Shown piece by piece: positions 27,906 through 36,265 of a stretch of 64,000 bases of DNA. The stretch comes from Thiothrix unzii (GTDB lineage: Bacteria > Pseudomonadota > Gammaproteobacteria > Thiotrichales > Thiotrichaceae): positions 930,001-994,000 of the forward strand of contig NZ_CP072793.1 in assembly GCF_017901175.1 (NCBI RefSeq). Reading direction: 5' to 3'. The notes beneath the pieces were generated by a model. That model saw nothing but the letters and a program-made list of their open reading frames with translations, was not told the origin of the DNA and did not search any database. The translations under genes were made by a program, and so were the position numbers. How positions within the stretch are numbered: the stretch's first letter is position 1; every line of letters begins with the position of its first letter.

Positions 27906-29219
27906 GAGACTGTAAACTGAACTGTGTAACTGCTATATAACGTGAATCCCAAGAAGGAGCAGTAACATGGAACGCCTCGACCCGAAACTCATGGATGACT
28001 TACTCAGCGATTGCAAAACGCCTGCTGATGTCAAAAACCTTTACAGCCAGCTCTTGCAGCGGATGATCAACCGCAGCTTGGAAGCCGAATTGGATGTGCA
28101 CCTAAACTACGACAAGGGTGAGCGTAGCGAAGCCGGGCAACGGCGCAGCAATACCCGTAACGGCAAAGGCAACAAGACCATCAAAGGCGAATTTGGTGAG
28201 TTGCAGGTAGAGACACCGCGTGACCGTGATGGCAGCTTTGAGCCGAAGTTGATACAAAAACGCCAAATACGGTTAGCAGGGATGGAAGAACACATCCTGA
28301 CGCTGTACGCCAAAGGCATGACCACCCGCGACATCGAAGACACGATCAAACGCCTGTACGGGGTGGACATCTCGCATACGCTGATCGCGGAAGTAACCGA
28401 AGCCGTTCAGGGCGAAGCTAAAGCGTGGCAGACGCGAGCACTGGATAATATCTACCCGATTGTCTGGCTCGATGGGATTGTCGTTAAAGTTCAACAAGAT
28501 AAGCAGGTCATCAATAAATCAGCCCATGTGGTATTGGCGGTCAACTTACGCGGTGAAAAGGACGTGTTGGGCATCTGGTTGGCAGAAAATGAAGGTGCCA
28601 AGTTCTGGTTATCGGTCTTGACGGAACTACGCCACCGGGGCGTACAAGACATCTACGTGGCGTGCATGGATGGCTTAAACGGCTTGCCTGAAGCCGTCAA
28701 CGCGGTCTTCCCCAAAACGCTGACCCAGTTGTGCATGGTACACATGGTTCGCGCCAGCTTGCGCTACGTCACCGCCAAGGATACCAAAGGTGTGGTCGCT
28801 GCCCTCAAGCGCATTTACCAGTCCAGCACTGCTGAAGAAGCCGAACACGAACTGGAAGCCCTCGACACCGAATGGGGTAACAAATACAAAGCAGTCGTGC
28901 GTCTATGGCGCGGTAACTGGGCGAATGTCATCCCGTTTTTCCAGTTCCAGCCGGAGATCCGCAAAGTGATTTACACCACCAATGCGATTGAATCCCTGAA
29001 CATGAGTTTGCGCAAGTTTACCCGCAACCGGCGCATCTTTCCCAATGACAGTTCAGCCCTCAAAAGCCTGTATTTGGCGGTACGCGAAGCCTCGCAAAAG
29101 TGGTCGGTCATTCACCACTGGAAACCCGCTTTGCAGACTTTTTTACTTATGTTCGGTGAAGAGCGGGTTCCGCTCTCCGCCCTATGAAAAACGTGTTACA
29201 CAGTTTATTTGACAGACTC
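27906..29219 (+). mobile_element. IS256-family insertion sequence, copy 1 (1314 bp)
   Basis: The ends are GAGACTGTAAACTGAACTGT (left) and the reverse complement of GAGTCTGTCAAATAAACTGT (right); the terminal 25 bases match at 21 positions. The direct 8-bp target duplication GAAGGGTA is at 27898-27905 and 29220-29227. It encodes one transposase. Its transposase and length match copies 2 and 3 exactly. Confidence 0.95.
27967..29187 (+). CDS. IS256-family transposase (copy 1)
   Basis: 406-residue Transposase_mut protein. The DDE catalytic residues are visible in IVWLDGIVVKV (first Asp), VACMDGLNGLPEAV (second Asp) and NAIESLNMSLRK (Glu). The N-terminal part (RMINRSLEAELDVHLNYDKGE) is the IS256 DNA-binding region. 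The ATG has an AAGGAG ribosome binding site at 27953-27958. The frame is intact, so it is probably active. Confidence 0.96.
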   Translation: MERLDPKLMDDLLSDCKTPADVKNLYSQLLQRMINRSLEAELDVHLNYDKGERSEAGQRRSNTRNGKGNKTIKGEFGELQVETPRDRDGSFEPKLIQKRQIRLAGMEEHILTLYAKGMTTRDIEDTIKRLYGVDISHTLIAEVTEAVQGEAKAWQTRALDNIYPIVWLDGIVVKVQQDKQVINKSAHVVLAVNLRGEKDVLGIWLAENEGAKFWLSVLTELRHRGVQDIYVACMDGLNGLPEAVNAVFPKTLTQLCMVHMVRASLRYVTAKDTKGVVAALKRIYQSSTAEEAEHELEALDTEWGNKYKAVVRLWRGNWANVIPFFQFQPEIRKVIYTTNAIESLNMSLRKFTRNRRIFPNDSSALKSLYLAVREASQKWSVIHHWKPALQTFLLMFGEERVPLSAL

Positions 29220-29296
29220 GAAGGGTATGGAGAAGCGACAATGGAGTTGAAAAAAAGACAGGTAAATAATTCAACAATTAACATTGGATAACGATT

Positions 29297-29806
29297 ATGA
29301 ATTTTATTAAATTTATTTTTTGCAGCAAAAATAATTATAATTTCTTCAAAGGGTTAAAGCATATTATTGTTGAGTTGTTTTTCGGGGTTCAAATTGTCGA
29401 CTTAATATCAGATACTAGCTCAATAGAAAATAAACAATCTTATAGGCTAACTCAGGGCAATAGAACCACAGACGAAAATCTTTTATCTAGCACTGGAATG
29501 ATAGGCAATGTATCTAACTTTATTCCTGAAACCATCATAACAAATTTTTTTAAAAAAACTATTCAAAATACAATTATAGATAAACATTTCAAAACATATG
29601 GTTTCCTTCAAGAGTCTGGGGAAGGAATGTTTAGAGCAAAAAAAGATAATTTACATTTACTTTCTCCATATAGAATTTTTATAAATTCTTTGTGGATGGC
29701 TATAGAAATATTTGTATCAATTATTGTCTATTTTTTGAGTGGTCAAGTTGAAATGTCAGTATTATCAATGTTTATTCTTGAATCCCTAAGAAAATTTAAG
29801 ATATAA
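29297..29806 (+). CDS. Unknown cassette protein with hydrophobic C-terminal segment
   Basis: 169 residues, AT-rich, no family recognised. It begins five bases after the restored stop of the split gene before it, so the two were probably translated together in one cassette. The N terminus is basic and aromatic (MNFIKFIFCSKNNYNFFKGLK). A long hydrophobic helix (about residues 133-155, MAIEIFVSIIVYFLSG) predicts membrane association. The attC-like site 2 follows 15 bases after the stop. It may act with the small membrane protein upstream; no function can be named. Confidence 0.6.
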   Translation: MNFIKFIFCSKNNYNFFKGLKHIIVELFFGVQIVDLISDTSSIENKQSYRLTQGNRTTDENLLSSTGMIGNVSNFIPETIITNFFKKTIQNTIIDKHFKTYGFLQESGEGMFRAKKDNLHLLSPYRIFINSLWMAIEIFVSIIVYFLSGQVEMSVLSMFILESLRKFKI

Positions 29807-29821
29807 AAACGAAACTAAATA

Positions 29822-29911
29822 AGTTAACAAGTATGTCGACGACGAACGCGATGACAGCCCACGACTCCGATCATAAACTCCTCGCCGCGCCTGTCATGCT
29901 GGACGTTGAGG
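29822..29911 (+). repeat. attC-like recombination site 2
   Basis: Clearly related to site 1 along its whole length: AACAAGT, TCGACGACG, ACGACTCCGA and CCTCGC-GCGC-style blocks occur in the same order, ending GGACGTTGAGG. AAC (29826-29828) and GTT (29905-29907) mark the core positions. The bases after GTT do not mirror the left end, which is expected because they come from the neighbouring DNA after recombination. The inner stem GACGAACG / CGCCTGTC is imperfect, so its activity is less certain than site 1. Confidence 0.55.
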
Positions 29912-30011
29912 CTGTAGAAAAAACTCCAAACCATTTTTTCGATTTTTAGGAATTGAATGAAAAATAAACAAACGTGCAATATTGTGATGACAGGATAATA
30001 AGTTGATGCAA

Positions 30012-31325
30012 GAGTCTGTCAAATAAACTGTGTAACACGTTTTTCATAGGGCGGAGAGCGGAACCCGCTCTTCACCGAACATAAGTAAAAAAGTCTGCAA
30101 AGCGGGTTTCCAGTGGTGAATGACCGACCACTTTTGCGAGGCTTCGCGTACCGCCAAATACAGGCTTTTGAGGGCTGAACTGTCATTGGGAAAGATGCGC
30201 CGGTTGCGGGTAAACTTGCGCAAACTCATGTTCAGGGATTCAATCGCATTGGTGGTGTAAATCACTTTGCGGATCTCCGGCTGGAACTGGAAAAACGGGA
30301 TGACATTCGCCCAGTTACCGCGCCATAGACGCACGACTGCTTTGTATTTGTTACCCCATTCGGTGTCGAGGGCTTCCAGTTCGTGTTCGGCTTCTTCAGC
30401 AGTGCTGGACTGGTAAATGCGCTTGAGGGCAGCGACCACACCTTTGGTATCCTTGGCGGTGACGTAGCGCAAGCTGGCGCGAACCATGTGTACCATGCAC
30501 AACTGGGTCAGCGTTTTGGGGAAGACCGCGTTGACGGCTTCAGGCAAGCCGTTTAAGCCATCCATGCACGCCACGTAGATGTCTTGTACGCCCCGGTGGC
30601 GTAGTTCCGTCAAGACCGATAACCAGAACTTGGCACCTTCATTTTCTGCCAACCAGATGCCCAACACGTCCTTTTCACCGCGTAAGTTGACCGCCAATAC
30701 CACATGGGCTGATTTATTGATGACCTGCTTATCTTGTTGAACTTTAACGACAATCCCATCGAGCCAGACAATCGGGTAGATATTATCCAGTGCTCGCGTC
30801 TGCCACGCTTTAGCTTCGCCCTGAACGGCTTCGGTTACTTCCGCGATCAGCGTATGCGAGATGTCCACCCCGTACAGGCGTTTGATCGTGTCTTCGATGT
30901 CGCGGGTGGTCATGCCTTTGGCGTACAGCGTCAGGATGTGTTCTTCCATCCCTGCTAACCGTATTTGGCGTTTTTGTATCAACTTCGGCTCAAAGCTGCC
31001 ATCACGGTCACGCGGTGTCTCTACCTGCAACTCACCAAATTCGCCTTTGATGGTCTTGTTGCCTTTGCCGTTACGGGTATTGCTGCGCCGTTGCCCGGCT
31101 TCGCTACGCTCACCCTTGTCGTAGTTTAGGTGCACATCCAATTCGGCTTCCAAGCTGCGGTTGATCATCCGCTGCAAGAGCTGGCTGTAAAGGTTTTTGA
31201 CATCAGCAGGCGTTTTGCAATCGCTGAGTAAGTCATCCATGAGTTTCGGGTCGAGGCGTTCCATGTTACTGCTCCTTCTTGGGATTCACGTTATATAGCA
31301 GTTACACAGTTCAGTTTACAGTCTC
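30012..31325 (-). mobile_element. IS256-family insertion sequence, copy 2 (1314 bp)
   Basis: Same ends as copy 1 in inverse orientation. The 8-bp target duplication TGATGCAA is at 30004-30011 and 31326-31333. The duplicated target contains the ATG of the mnmC-like gene: the ribosome binding site (AGGA, 29992-29995) is left of the IS and the coding part is right of it. Confidence 0.95.
30044..31264 (-). CDS. IS256-family transposase (copy 2)
   Basis: 406 residues, identical in translation to copy 1, full-length with an intact DDE triad. Transcription runs away from the mnmC-like gene, so the transposase promoter would not drive it. Confidence 0.96.
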   Translation of the reverse strand: MERLDPKLMDDLLSDCKTPADVKNLYSQLLQRMINRSLEAELDVHLNYDKGERSEAGQRRSNTRNGKGNKTIKGEFGELQVETPRDRDGSFEPKLIQKRQIRLAGMEEHILTLYAKGMTTRDIEDTIKRLYGVDISHTLIAEVTEAVQGEAKAWQTRALDNIYPIVWLDGIVVKVQQDKQVINKSAHVVLAVNLRGEKDVLGIWLAENEGAKFWLSVLTELRHRGVQDIYVACMDGLNGLPEAVNAVFPKTLTQLCMVHMVRASLRYVTAKDTKGVVAALKRIYQSSTAEEAEHELEALDTEWGNKYKAVVRLWRGNWANVIPFFQFQPEIRKVIYTTNAIESLNMSLRKFTRNRRIFPNDSSALKSLYLAVREASQKWSVIHHWKPALQTFLLMFGEERVPLSAL

Positions 31326-31327
31326 TG

Positions 31328-32551
31328 ATGCAACGTTGGTTGAGTATTGCGCAACAAACATCAGATGCGATTGCGCCTTGGTTTGCGTTACCAACGGTGA
31401 CTAACTCGAAACTGGCGACAGTTGTCGGAGGGGGTGTCGCTGGTTGTCAAATCGCCCGCGCCTTGGCGGATCGCGGTTGGTATGTCACGTTATTGGAACG
31501 TCATTCGCGCCTTGCGACGGAAGCATCAGGCAATCGTGCGGGGGTATTACTCCCTAAAATGACCGCCGAATCTAGTTGGGGCGAAGCCTTTTACTGTCAG
31601 GCATTCGTGTACGCGCTAAAACAATTGCGGCAACTCGAACAGGCAGGGCACGTAGTGGAATGGGCGCAGTGCGGGGCGTTGCAATTAGCACATGAGCCGC
31701 GTGAAGCCGCTCGTCAACAAGCCATTGCAAAGCGTGCGTTTCCGGCTGATTTTGTGCAGATTGTGGATGCGTCGACTGCTTCGGCGTTAGCAGGGATTCC
31801 ACTGACGACGGGGGCGAGTTATTTTCCGCAAGCCGGTTGGGTAAATCCCGCGAGTCTGTGTGCGGCATTGGTGGCGCATGACCGCATTGAAGTACGCACC
31901 TTATCGGATAGCACCACGCTGGCGGGTGAGGGCATTACGATCATTGCCAGCGGTCGTGAAGCCGATCGTTGGGCGCAAACCGCATTTTTGCCTTTTCAGC
32001 CAGTAATGGGGCAAACCAGTGCAGCGGCTGCGTCGCCAACAAGTGCACGCTTAAAGACCACCTTGGGGCATGAAGGTTATTTAACCCCGTCAGTGGCGGG
32101 GCAGCATATTTTCGGGGCAACGTTTGTGCGTAATCAGCGTGAGCCGGTGTTAAATGCAGCGGCAGATGCCGTCAATACGCAGCAGTTACGGGATTACTTG
32201 CCGGATTTTGCCGATAGTTTAGGCGCGATAACCAGCAGTCACGCGGCGGTGCGCATGACGACACCCGACCGTTATCCTGTGGTCGGGGCATTGCCGGATC
32301 TGGAGTTTTTTCAGCAAGCGTATGCGCCGTTACGTTACGGCAATCCGCGTCAGCATTACCCGCAGGCACAGTACCAGCCGAATGTGTTCATCGCGGCGGG
32401 GTTTGGTTCGCGGGGTTTAACTACCAGTGGCTTGAGCGCGGCGTTACTCGCGGCAGTGCTGACGGGGGAACCGTTACCGGTGCAGGCAACGCTTTATCAG
32501 CAATTGCATCCGGCACGTTTCCTGATTCGTCAGCTTAAGCGCGGGCAGTGA
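31328..32551 (+). CDS. mnmC: MnmC-type FAD-dependent oxidoreductase domain, stand-alone
   Basis: 407 residues similar to the C-terminal half of MnmC, which oxidatively removes the carboxymethyl group from cmnm5(s2)U at tRNA position 34. It shows the FAD motif VVGGGVAGCQIARALADRGW, the EASGNRAGVLLPKM loop, YFPQAGWVNPA and the C-terminal AAGFGSRGLTTSGLSAALLA. The N-terminal AIAPWFALP resembles the linker before this domain in the fused enzyme, but the methyltransferase (MnmD) half is absent: an in-frame stop lies close upstream in the pre-insertion sequence. The IS copy 2 cut the gene off from its ribosome binding site and promoter, so expression is doubtful. Confidence 0.82.
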   Translation: MQRWLSIAQQTSDAIAPWFALPTVTNSKLATVVGGGVAGCQIARALADRGWYVTLLERHSRLATEASGNRAGVLLPKMTAESSWGEAFYCQAFVYALKQLRQLEQAGHVVEWAQCGALQLAHEPREAARQQAIAKRAFPADFVQIVDASTASALAGIPLTTGASYFPQAGWVNPASLCAALVAHDRIEVRTLSDSTTLAGEGITIIASGREADRWAQTAFLPFQPVMGQTSAAAASPTSARLKTTLGHEGYLTPSVAGQHIFGATFVRNQREPVLNAAADAVNTQQLRDYLPDFADSLGAITSSHAAVRMTTPDRYPVVGALPDLEFFQQAYAPLRYGNPRQHYPQAQYQPNVFIAAGFGSRGLTTSGLSAALLAAVLTGEPLPVQATLYQQLHPARFLIRQLKRGQ

Positions 32552-32555
32552 CACT

Positions 32556-32825
32556 TTACTGCGGTGGTAGCGGTAAGCTTGCGACTTCGGGGCGGATTTT
32601 TTCGATTTCCGCATCCAACGCCTGATTAGCTTCGAGAGCTTCCTGAATGGCTTGTTCTAGCCGCGCATTTTCCTGCTCAATCCGTTGCAATTCTTGCAGA
32701 ATCTGCTGCAAATCGGCTTGAAGACGGTCGTTGCTTATTTCTTGCGCGTAACTGAGTTGCGCTGTGCCGCATAGCAGGCAAATGCCGCAGATGCGGATGA
32801 GGTAATGATTTATTTTAGTGAGCAT
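32556..32825 (-). CDS. Small secreted coiled-coil protein, unknown function
   Basis: 89 residues from the ATG at 32825, which lies inside the end of the gene upstream (32815). Starting here gives a signal peptide (YLIRICGICLLCGTAQLSYA); the longer frame upstream adds unrelated sequence. The rest is a heptad-rich helix (LQADLQQILQELQRIEQENA and following), predicting a short periplasmic coiled coil. No family recognised. Confidence 0.55.
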   Translation of the reverse strand: MLTKINHYLIRICGICLLCGTAQLSYAQEISNDRLQADLQQILQELQRIEQENARLEQAIQEALEANQALDAEIEKIRPEVASLPLPPQ

Positions 32826-33255
32826 GGTTGAATAGTTTTTGCCACCAACGCCGCCGATTACCGGGTTGCGGTAGGGCTGCGGGCAGGTTAATCGGTTGCA
32901 TGTGTGAAAGTATCCAACCGGGCAGCGGTGGGTTGCCGCTGGAGCCACAAGTCGAGCCAAGGTTGTTGGGGTCAAAGACCTTGATGTAGGTTGGATGATT
33001 CATGCTATCAGTGTAGACGATTCCGCAGTAATCTTCCGCGTGTTCGTGGCGTAATAACGTATCCAGTTCCTGCACAACGTTGCGTAAAGCATCACCGCTT
33101 AATGCTTGCGTAGGTGGTTCTTCGCCAACGGCGTAGACATGCCAACTGTGTGAATCTGCCAGCACCTGTTCCCACAATTGATCTAATTGATGCCAACGTA
33201 ATACGCCCATAAAAGAGCCGCGAAAAGTCTGTAGATAGGGGTGTGATTCTGTCAT
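32815..33255 (-). CDS. Conserved hypothetical protein with Cys and Pro-rich core
   Basis: 146 residues from the ATG at 33255 (MTESHPYL), chosen because the longer frame covers the upstream regulatory region. There is no signal peptide. Notable segments are RWHQLDQLWEQVL, YCGIVYTDSMNHPTYIKVFDP and CGSSGNPPLPGW. I have a weak memory of similar unnamed proteins in gammaproteobacteria but no function. It is coupled to the coiled-coil gene by an 11-base overlap and divergent from the cytochrome gene. Confidence 0.6.
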   Translation of the reverse strand: MTESHPYLQTFRGSFMGVLRWHQLDQLWEQVLADSHSWHVYAVGEEPPTQALSGDALRNVVQELDTLLRHEHAEDYCGIVYTDSMNHPTYIKVFDPNNLGSTCGSSGNPPLPGWILSHMQPINLPAALPQPGNRRRWWQKLFNHAH

Positions 33256-33334
33256 GGTGTTTGAGCGTATTTTGGTTAAAGTGAGAGCATAATTGCTCAA
33301 TGTGCGAGACTCAAGTTTCACGTAAAAGTTTGAA

Positions 33335-33363
33335 TTGACATGCCTATATTGCTCCTTTACGAT
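33335..33363 (+). promoter_or_regulatory. Sigma-70-type promoter of the lipoprotein cytochrome gene
   Basis: TTGACA at 33335-33340, a 17-base spacer and TACGAT at 33358-33363: a perfect -35 with optimal spacing and a good -10. The ATG is 59 bases downstream, with a CAGGAGAG ribosome binding site. Confidence 0.65.
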
Positions 33364-33421
33364 GATTCACCCATAAAGTAACCAAAATTTCTATCTATCT
33401 CAAAATCAGGAGAGTCACATT

Positions 33422-34105
33422 ATGAAAAAAATCGTTGTTAGTGCTTCAGCACTCTTTTTAGCCTTAGGCGTATTGACTGGTTGCGGCGAGAAAGAAGCCC
33501 CTAAAGCTGAAGCTCCAAAAGCAGAAGCTGCTAAGCCAGCGGCAGCACCGGTAGCTGTTGAGCAAGTTGCACCAGCAATGGCTCCTGTTGCAGCACCTGC
33601 ACCTAGCAGCAACCCAATGACTGCGATGACTGACGCGGCTAACAGCGCGGCAACCGCAATGGGCGATGCAGCGAAAGCAGCAGGCACTGCGGCAACACAA
33701 GCGGCTGATTCTGCGACTCAAGCAGCGGCTGATGCAGCAAAAGCAGCAGGTGATGCAACCACTAAAGCTGCTGATTCAGCAGCAACTGCAACCAGCGATG
33801 CTGCTGCAAAAACGGCTGATGCAGCTACCCAGACTGCTACTGACGCAACTAAAGCCGCTGGCGCAGTTGATGGCGAGAAAGTTTACAAAGGACTGTGCTT
33901 TAGCTGCCATGATTCTGGTGTAGCGGGTGCGCCGAAACTCGGCGACAAAGCAGCTTGGGCTCCACGCATTGCGACAGGTAATGATGCATTGCATACCAGT
34001 TCCCTGAAGGGTAAAAACGCAATGCCAGCAAAAGGCGGCAACCCTGCGCTGTCTGATGCAGAAGTAATGGCTGCCGTTGATTTCATGGTATCTAAAGCCA
34101 AGTAA
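33422..34105 (+). CDS. Lipoprotein c-type cytochrome with an 11-residue-repeat linker
   Basis: 227 residues. The lipoprotein signal peptide ends LGVLTGC. An Ala/Lys/Glu/Pro-rich part (about 20-60) is followed by roughly six 11-residue repeats (residues about 81-147, for example DAAKAAGTAAT, QAADSATQAAA, DAAKAAGDATT), which should form an amphipathic helix as in LEA group 3 proteins. The C-terminal 80 residues are a class I cytochrome of the c5 type with CFSCH and a methionine ligand in NAMPAKGG. The design suggests a haem domain held away from the membrane by a long flexible or helical tether. Electron partners are unknown. Confidence 0.82.
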   Translation: MKKIVVSASALFLALGVLTGCGEKEAPKAEAPKAEAAKPAAAPVAVEQVAPAMAPVAAPAPSSNPMTAMTDAANSAATAMGDAAKAAGTAATQAADSATQAAADAAKAAGDATTKAADSAATATSDAAAKTADAATQTATDATKAAGAVDGEKVYKGLCFSCHDSGVAGAPKLGDKAAWAPRIATGNDALHTSSLKGKNAMPAKGGNPALSDAEVMAAVDFMVSKAK

Positions 34106-34128
34106 TCGGTGAGCTATCGCTCGCTTTA

Positions 34129-34155
34129 GAAAAAGCCCCTGTTTGGGGCTTTTTC
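34129..34155 (+). terminator. Rho-independent terminator after the cytochrome gene
   Basis: Perfect 11-bp stem GAAAAAGCCCC / GGGGCTTTTTC with a five-base loop and a T-rich right arm, 24 bases after the stop. Confidence 0.85.
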
Positions 34156-34209
34156 GTTTTCACGTATACTCACGATTTTGCTGTGAACCACTTAGGAACG
34201 CCATCACGT

Positions 34210-35403
34210 ATGAATCCTGATCTTGCCCGTTTGCAACCTTACCCGTTTGAGCGTATTCGTGCGTTACTTGACGGCATTACGCCGCCAGCATTGCCTATGG
34301 TGTCGCTGGCAATGGGTGAACCGAAACACCCAACCCCGGATTTTATCCATGAAGCGATTAAAGCCAATCTGGAAGGACTCGCGAATTACCCGTTGACCAA
34401 AGGTAATCTGGGTTTGCGTGAGGCAATTGCGGGGTGGTTGACGCGCCGTTTTCAGTTGCCAGTGGGTAGTGTGGATGCCGAACGGCATATCTTGCCAGTG
34501 AACGGGACGCGCGAAGCTTTGTTTGCATTTGCCCAAACGGTTGTGAAACGTTCTGCGGATGCCAGTGTGGTAATGCCGAACCCGTTTTATCAGATTTACG
34601 AAGGTGCGGCATTGTTAGCAGGGGCGCAACCGGTGTTCCTGAATTGCACCCAAGAGAATGGTTTTATCCCAGATTTTGCGGCGGTAGCACCTGAAGTGTG
34701 GCAACGTTGCCAGCTTTTGTACATTTGCAGCCCAGGTAATCCGACCGGCGCGGTCATGCCGTTGGAAACCTTGCAACAGGTGTTACGTTTGGCGGAACAG
34801 TACGATTTCATTGTGGCTTCGGATGAGTGCTATTCCGAGTTGTATGTCGATGAAACTCAACCGCCAGCCGGTTTGTTGCAGGCCGCTGCACAAATGGGGA
34901 ATACCGCTTGGAAGCGTTGTGTGGTATTTCATAGCTTGTCGAAACGTTCTAATGCACCGGGAATGCGCTCCGGGTTTGTGGCGGGTGATGCGGATGTGTT
35001 GCAACAGTTCTTGCTGTTTCGCACCTATCACGGTTGTGCGATGCCGCCGCCATTTCAAGCGGCAAGTACCGCCGCCTGGAATGATGAAGCGCACGTATTG
35101 CTCAATCGGGAATTGTACCGGCAAAAATTCACGGCAGTCATGGAAATACTCGCACCGGTCATGGCGGTAGAAATGCCCGCAGCGGGTTTCTATTTATGGC
35201 CGAAAACGCCGGTGGATGACGCAACCTTTACCCGTGAATTATTCGCACGAGCACATGTGAATGTGGTTCCGGGTAGTTATTTATCACGCGAAGCCGATGG
35301 GCTGAATCCGGGGGCAGGGCGAGTGCGCCTTGCGCTGGTGGCTTCGCTGGAAGCTTGTATCGAAGCGGCTGGACGTATCCGGTACGTGGTCGAAACCCTT
35401 TAA
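34210..35403 (+). CDS. dapC: N-succinyldiaminopimelate aminotransferase DapC
   Basis: PLP enzyme making N-succinyl-LL-diaminopimelate in the succinylase branch of lysine synthesis. 397 residues from the ATG at 34210 (preceded by TTAGGA). Visible: [19 protein letters not shown] at the start, typical of Dap[12 protein letters not shown]; the SDECYSELY aspartate and tyrosine; and the PLP lysine in [17 protein letters not shown] (about residue 240). It is followed after 14 bases by dapD, which makes its substrate precursor, so the two steps are in one operon. A -10-like TATACT is at 34165-34170. Confidence 0.92.
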   Translation: MNPDLARLQPYPFERIRALLDGITPPALPMVSLAMGEPKHPTPDFIHEAIKANLEGLANYPLTKGNLGLREAIAGWLTRRFQLPVGSVDAERHILPVNGTREALFAFAQTVVKRSADASVVMPNPFYQIYEGAALLAGAQPVFLNCTQENGFIPDFAAVAPEVWQRCQLLYICSPGNPTGAVMPLETLQQVLRLAEQYDFIVASDECYSELYVDETQPPAGLLQAAAQMGNTAWKRCVVFHSLSKRSNAPGMRSGFVAGDADVLQQFLLFRTYHGCAMPPPFQAASTAAWNDEAHVLLNRELYRQKFTAVMEILAPVMAVEMPAAGFYLWPKTPVDDATFTRELFARAHVNVVPGSYLSREADGLNPGAGRVRLALVASLEACIEAAGRIRYVVETL

Positions 35404-35417
35404 CTATGGAGATTAAA

Positions 35418-36251
35418 ATGTCAGAAGTTACTGAATTACAAAGTATTATCGAAGAAGCGTTCGAGCGTCGTGCCGACATCAACCCACGCAATGCAGAAGC
35501 GAAAACCCGTGAAGCGGTGAATGCCGCGCTGGAATTGCTGAATGCCGGTAAATTGCGCATTGCCACCCAACACGGCGTGGGCAACTGGGAAGTAAACCAG
35601 TGGCTGAAAAAAGCCGTGTTGTTGTCTTTCCGTTTGAACGATAACGAAGTGATGGATGGCGGTTGCACGCAGTATTACGACAAAGTGCCGTCCAAATTTG
35701 CGGGCATGAGCGCGGATGAGTTTGCCGCAGGTGGTGTGCGTGTCGTGCCGAATGCGATTGCGCGTCGTGGCTCTTACATCGCTCCGGGCTGCGTGCTGAT
35801 GCCATCTTACGTCAATATCGGCGCGTATGTGGATAGCGGCACGATGGTTGATACCTGGGCAACGGTTGGTTCTTGCGCACAAATCGGTAAGAACGTGCAT
35901 TTGTCCGGCGGTGTGGGCATCGGCGGCGTGTTAGAGCCAGTGCAAGCAGGCCCTACAATCATTGAAGACAACTGCTTCATCGGCGCACGTTCTGAAGTCG
36001 TCGAAGGCGTAATTGTGGAAGAGGGCGCGGTGATTTCAATGGGCGTTTACATCGGTCAAAGTACACGCATTTATGATCGTGAAACCGGCGAAGTCATGTA
36101 CGGGCGTGTTCCGGCGGGTTCAGTCGTGGTTTCCGGTAACTTGCCTTCCAGCGATGGTAAATACAGCCTGTATTGCGCAGTGATCGTGAAGAAAGTTGAC
36201 GCGAAAACCCGCAGCAAAGTGGGCATTAATGAGCTGTTGCGCGACATTTAA
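35418..36251 (+). CDS. dapD: 2,3,4,5-tetrahydropyridine-2,6-dicarboxylate N-succinyltransferase DapD
   Basis: Transfers succinyl from succinyl-CoA onto tetrahydrodipicolinate. 277 residues; the ATG at 35418 follows a GGAG at 35408-35411. It belongs to the left-handed beta-helix family: hexapeptide repeats run from about residue 105 to 220 ([56 protein letters not shown]). The N-terminal helical domain and the length agree with the E. coli enzyme (274). It forms a unit with dapC. Confidence 0.97.
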   Translation: MSEVTELQSIIEEAFERRADINPRNAEAKTREAVNAALELLNAGKLRIATQHGVGNWEVNQWLKKAVLLSFRLNDNEVMDGGCTQYYDKVPSKFAGMSADEFAAGGVRVVPNAIARRGSYIAPGCVLMPSYVNIGAYVDSGTMVDTWATVGSCAQIGKNVHLSGGVGIGGVLEPVQAGPTIIEDNCFIGARSEVVEGVIVEEGAVISMGVYIGQSTRIYDRETGEVMYGRVPAGSVVVSGNLPSSDGKYSLYCAVIVKKVDAKTRSKVGINELLRDI

Positions 36252-36265
36252 TTAATGCGCAATCG

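Larger units (their letters stand above)
27565..29291 (+). pseudogene. Small two-helix membrane protein gene of a cassette, split by IS256 copy 1
   Basis: The left part (27565-27905; an alternative ATG is at 27553) starts MNRECQEVRTKTELEAAM. Two hydrophobic segments (about residues 48-95, including ALIILGATLAATPFTGG and IVAITAVAFLGLALIL) predict a small membrane protein of a type I recall as common in integron cassettes. The IS entered after the codons for KAE-G; a TAG stop now forms at the junction (27904-27906). Rejoining at one copy of the 8-bp duplication restores the frame: GYGEATMELKKRQ and about ten more residues up to a TAA at 29289-29291. The insertion removes only about 25 C-terminal residues, so the shortened protein may still be made. 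Confidence 0.7.

Noticed and set aside
29906-30003. A third cassette gene after attC site 2
   Set aside because: The only frame there encodes about a dozen residues (from an ATG near 29957) and the segment seems to be the old leader of the mnmC-like gene.
26177-31325. Prophage or plasmid fragment
   Set aside because: No phage structural, integrase or replication gene is present; the only mobile functions are the IS elements, the MITE and the attC-like sites.
33662-33862. CRISPR array or DNA tandem repeat in the cytochrome gene
   Set aside because: The repeats are in-frame, degenerate at the DNA level and coding, with no spacers; the periodicity is at the protein level.
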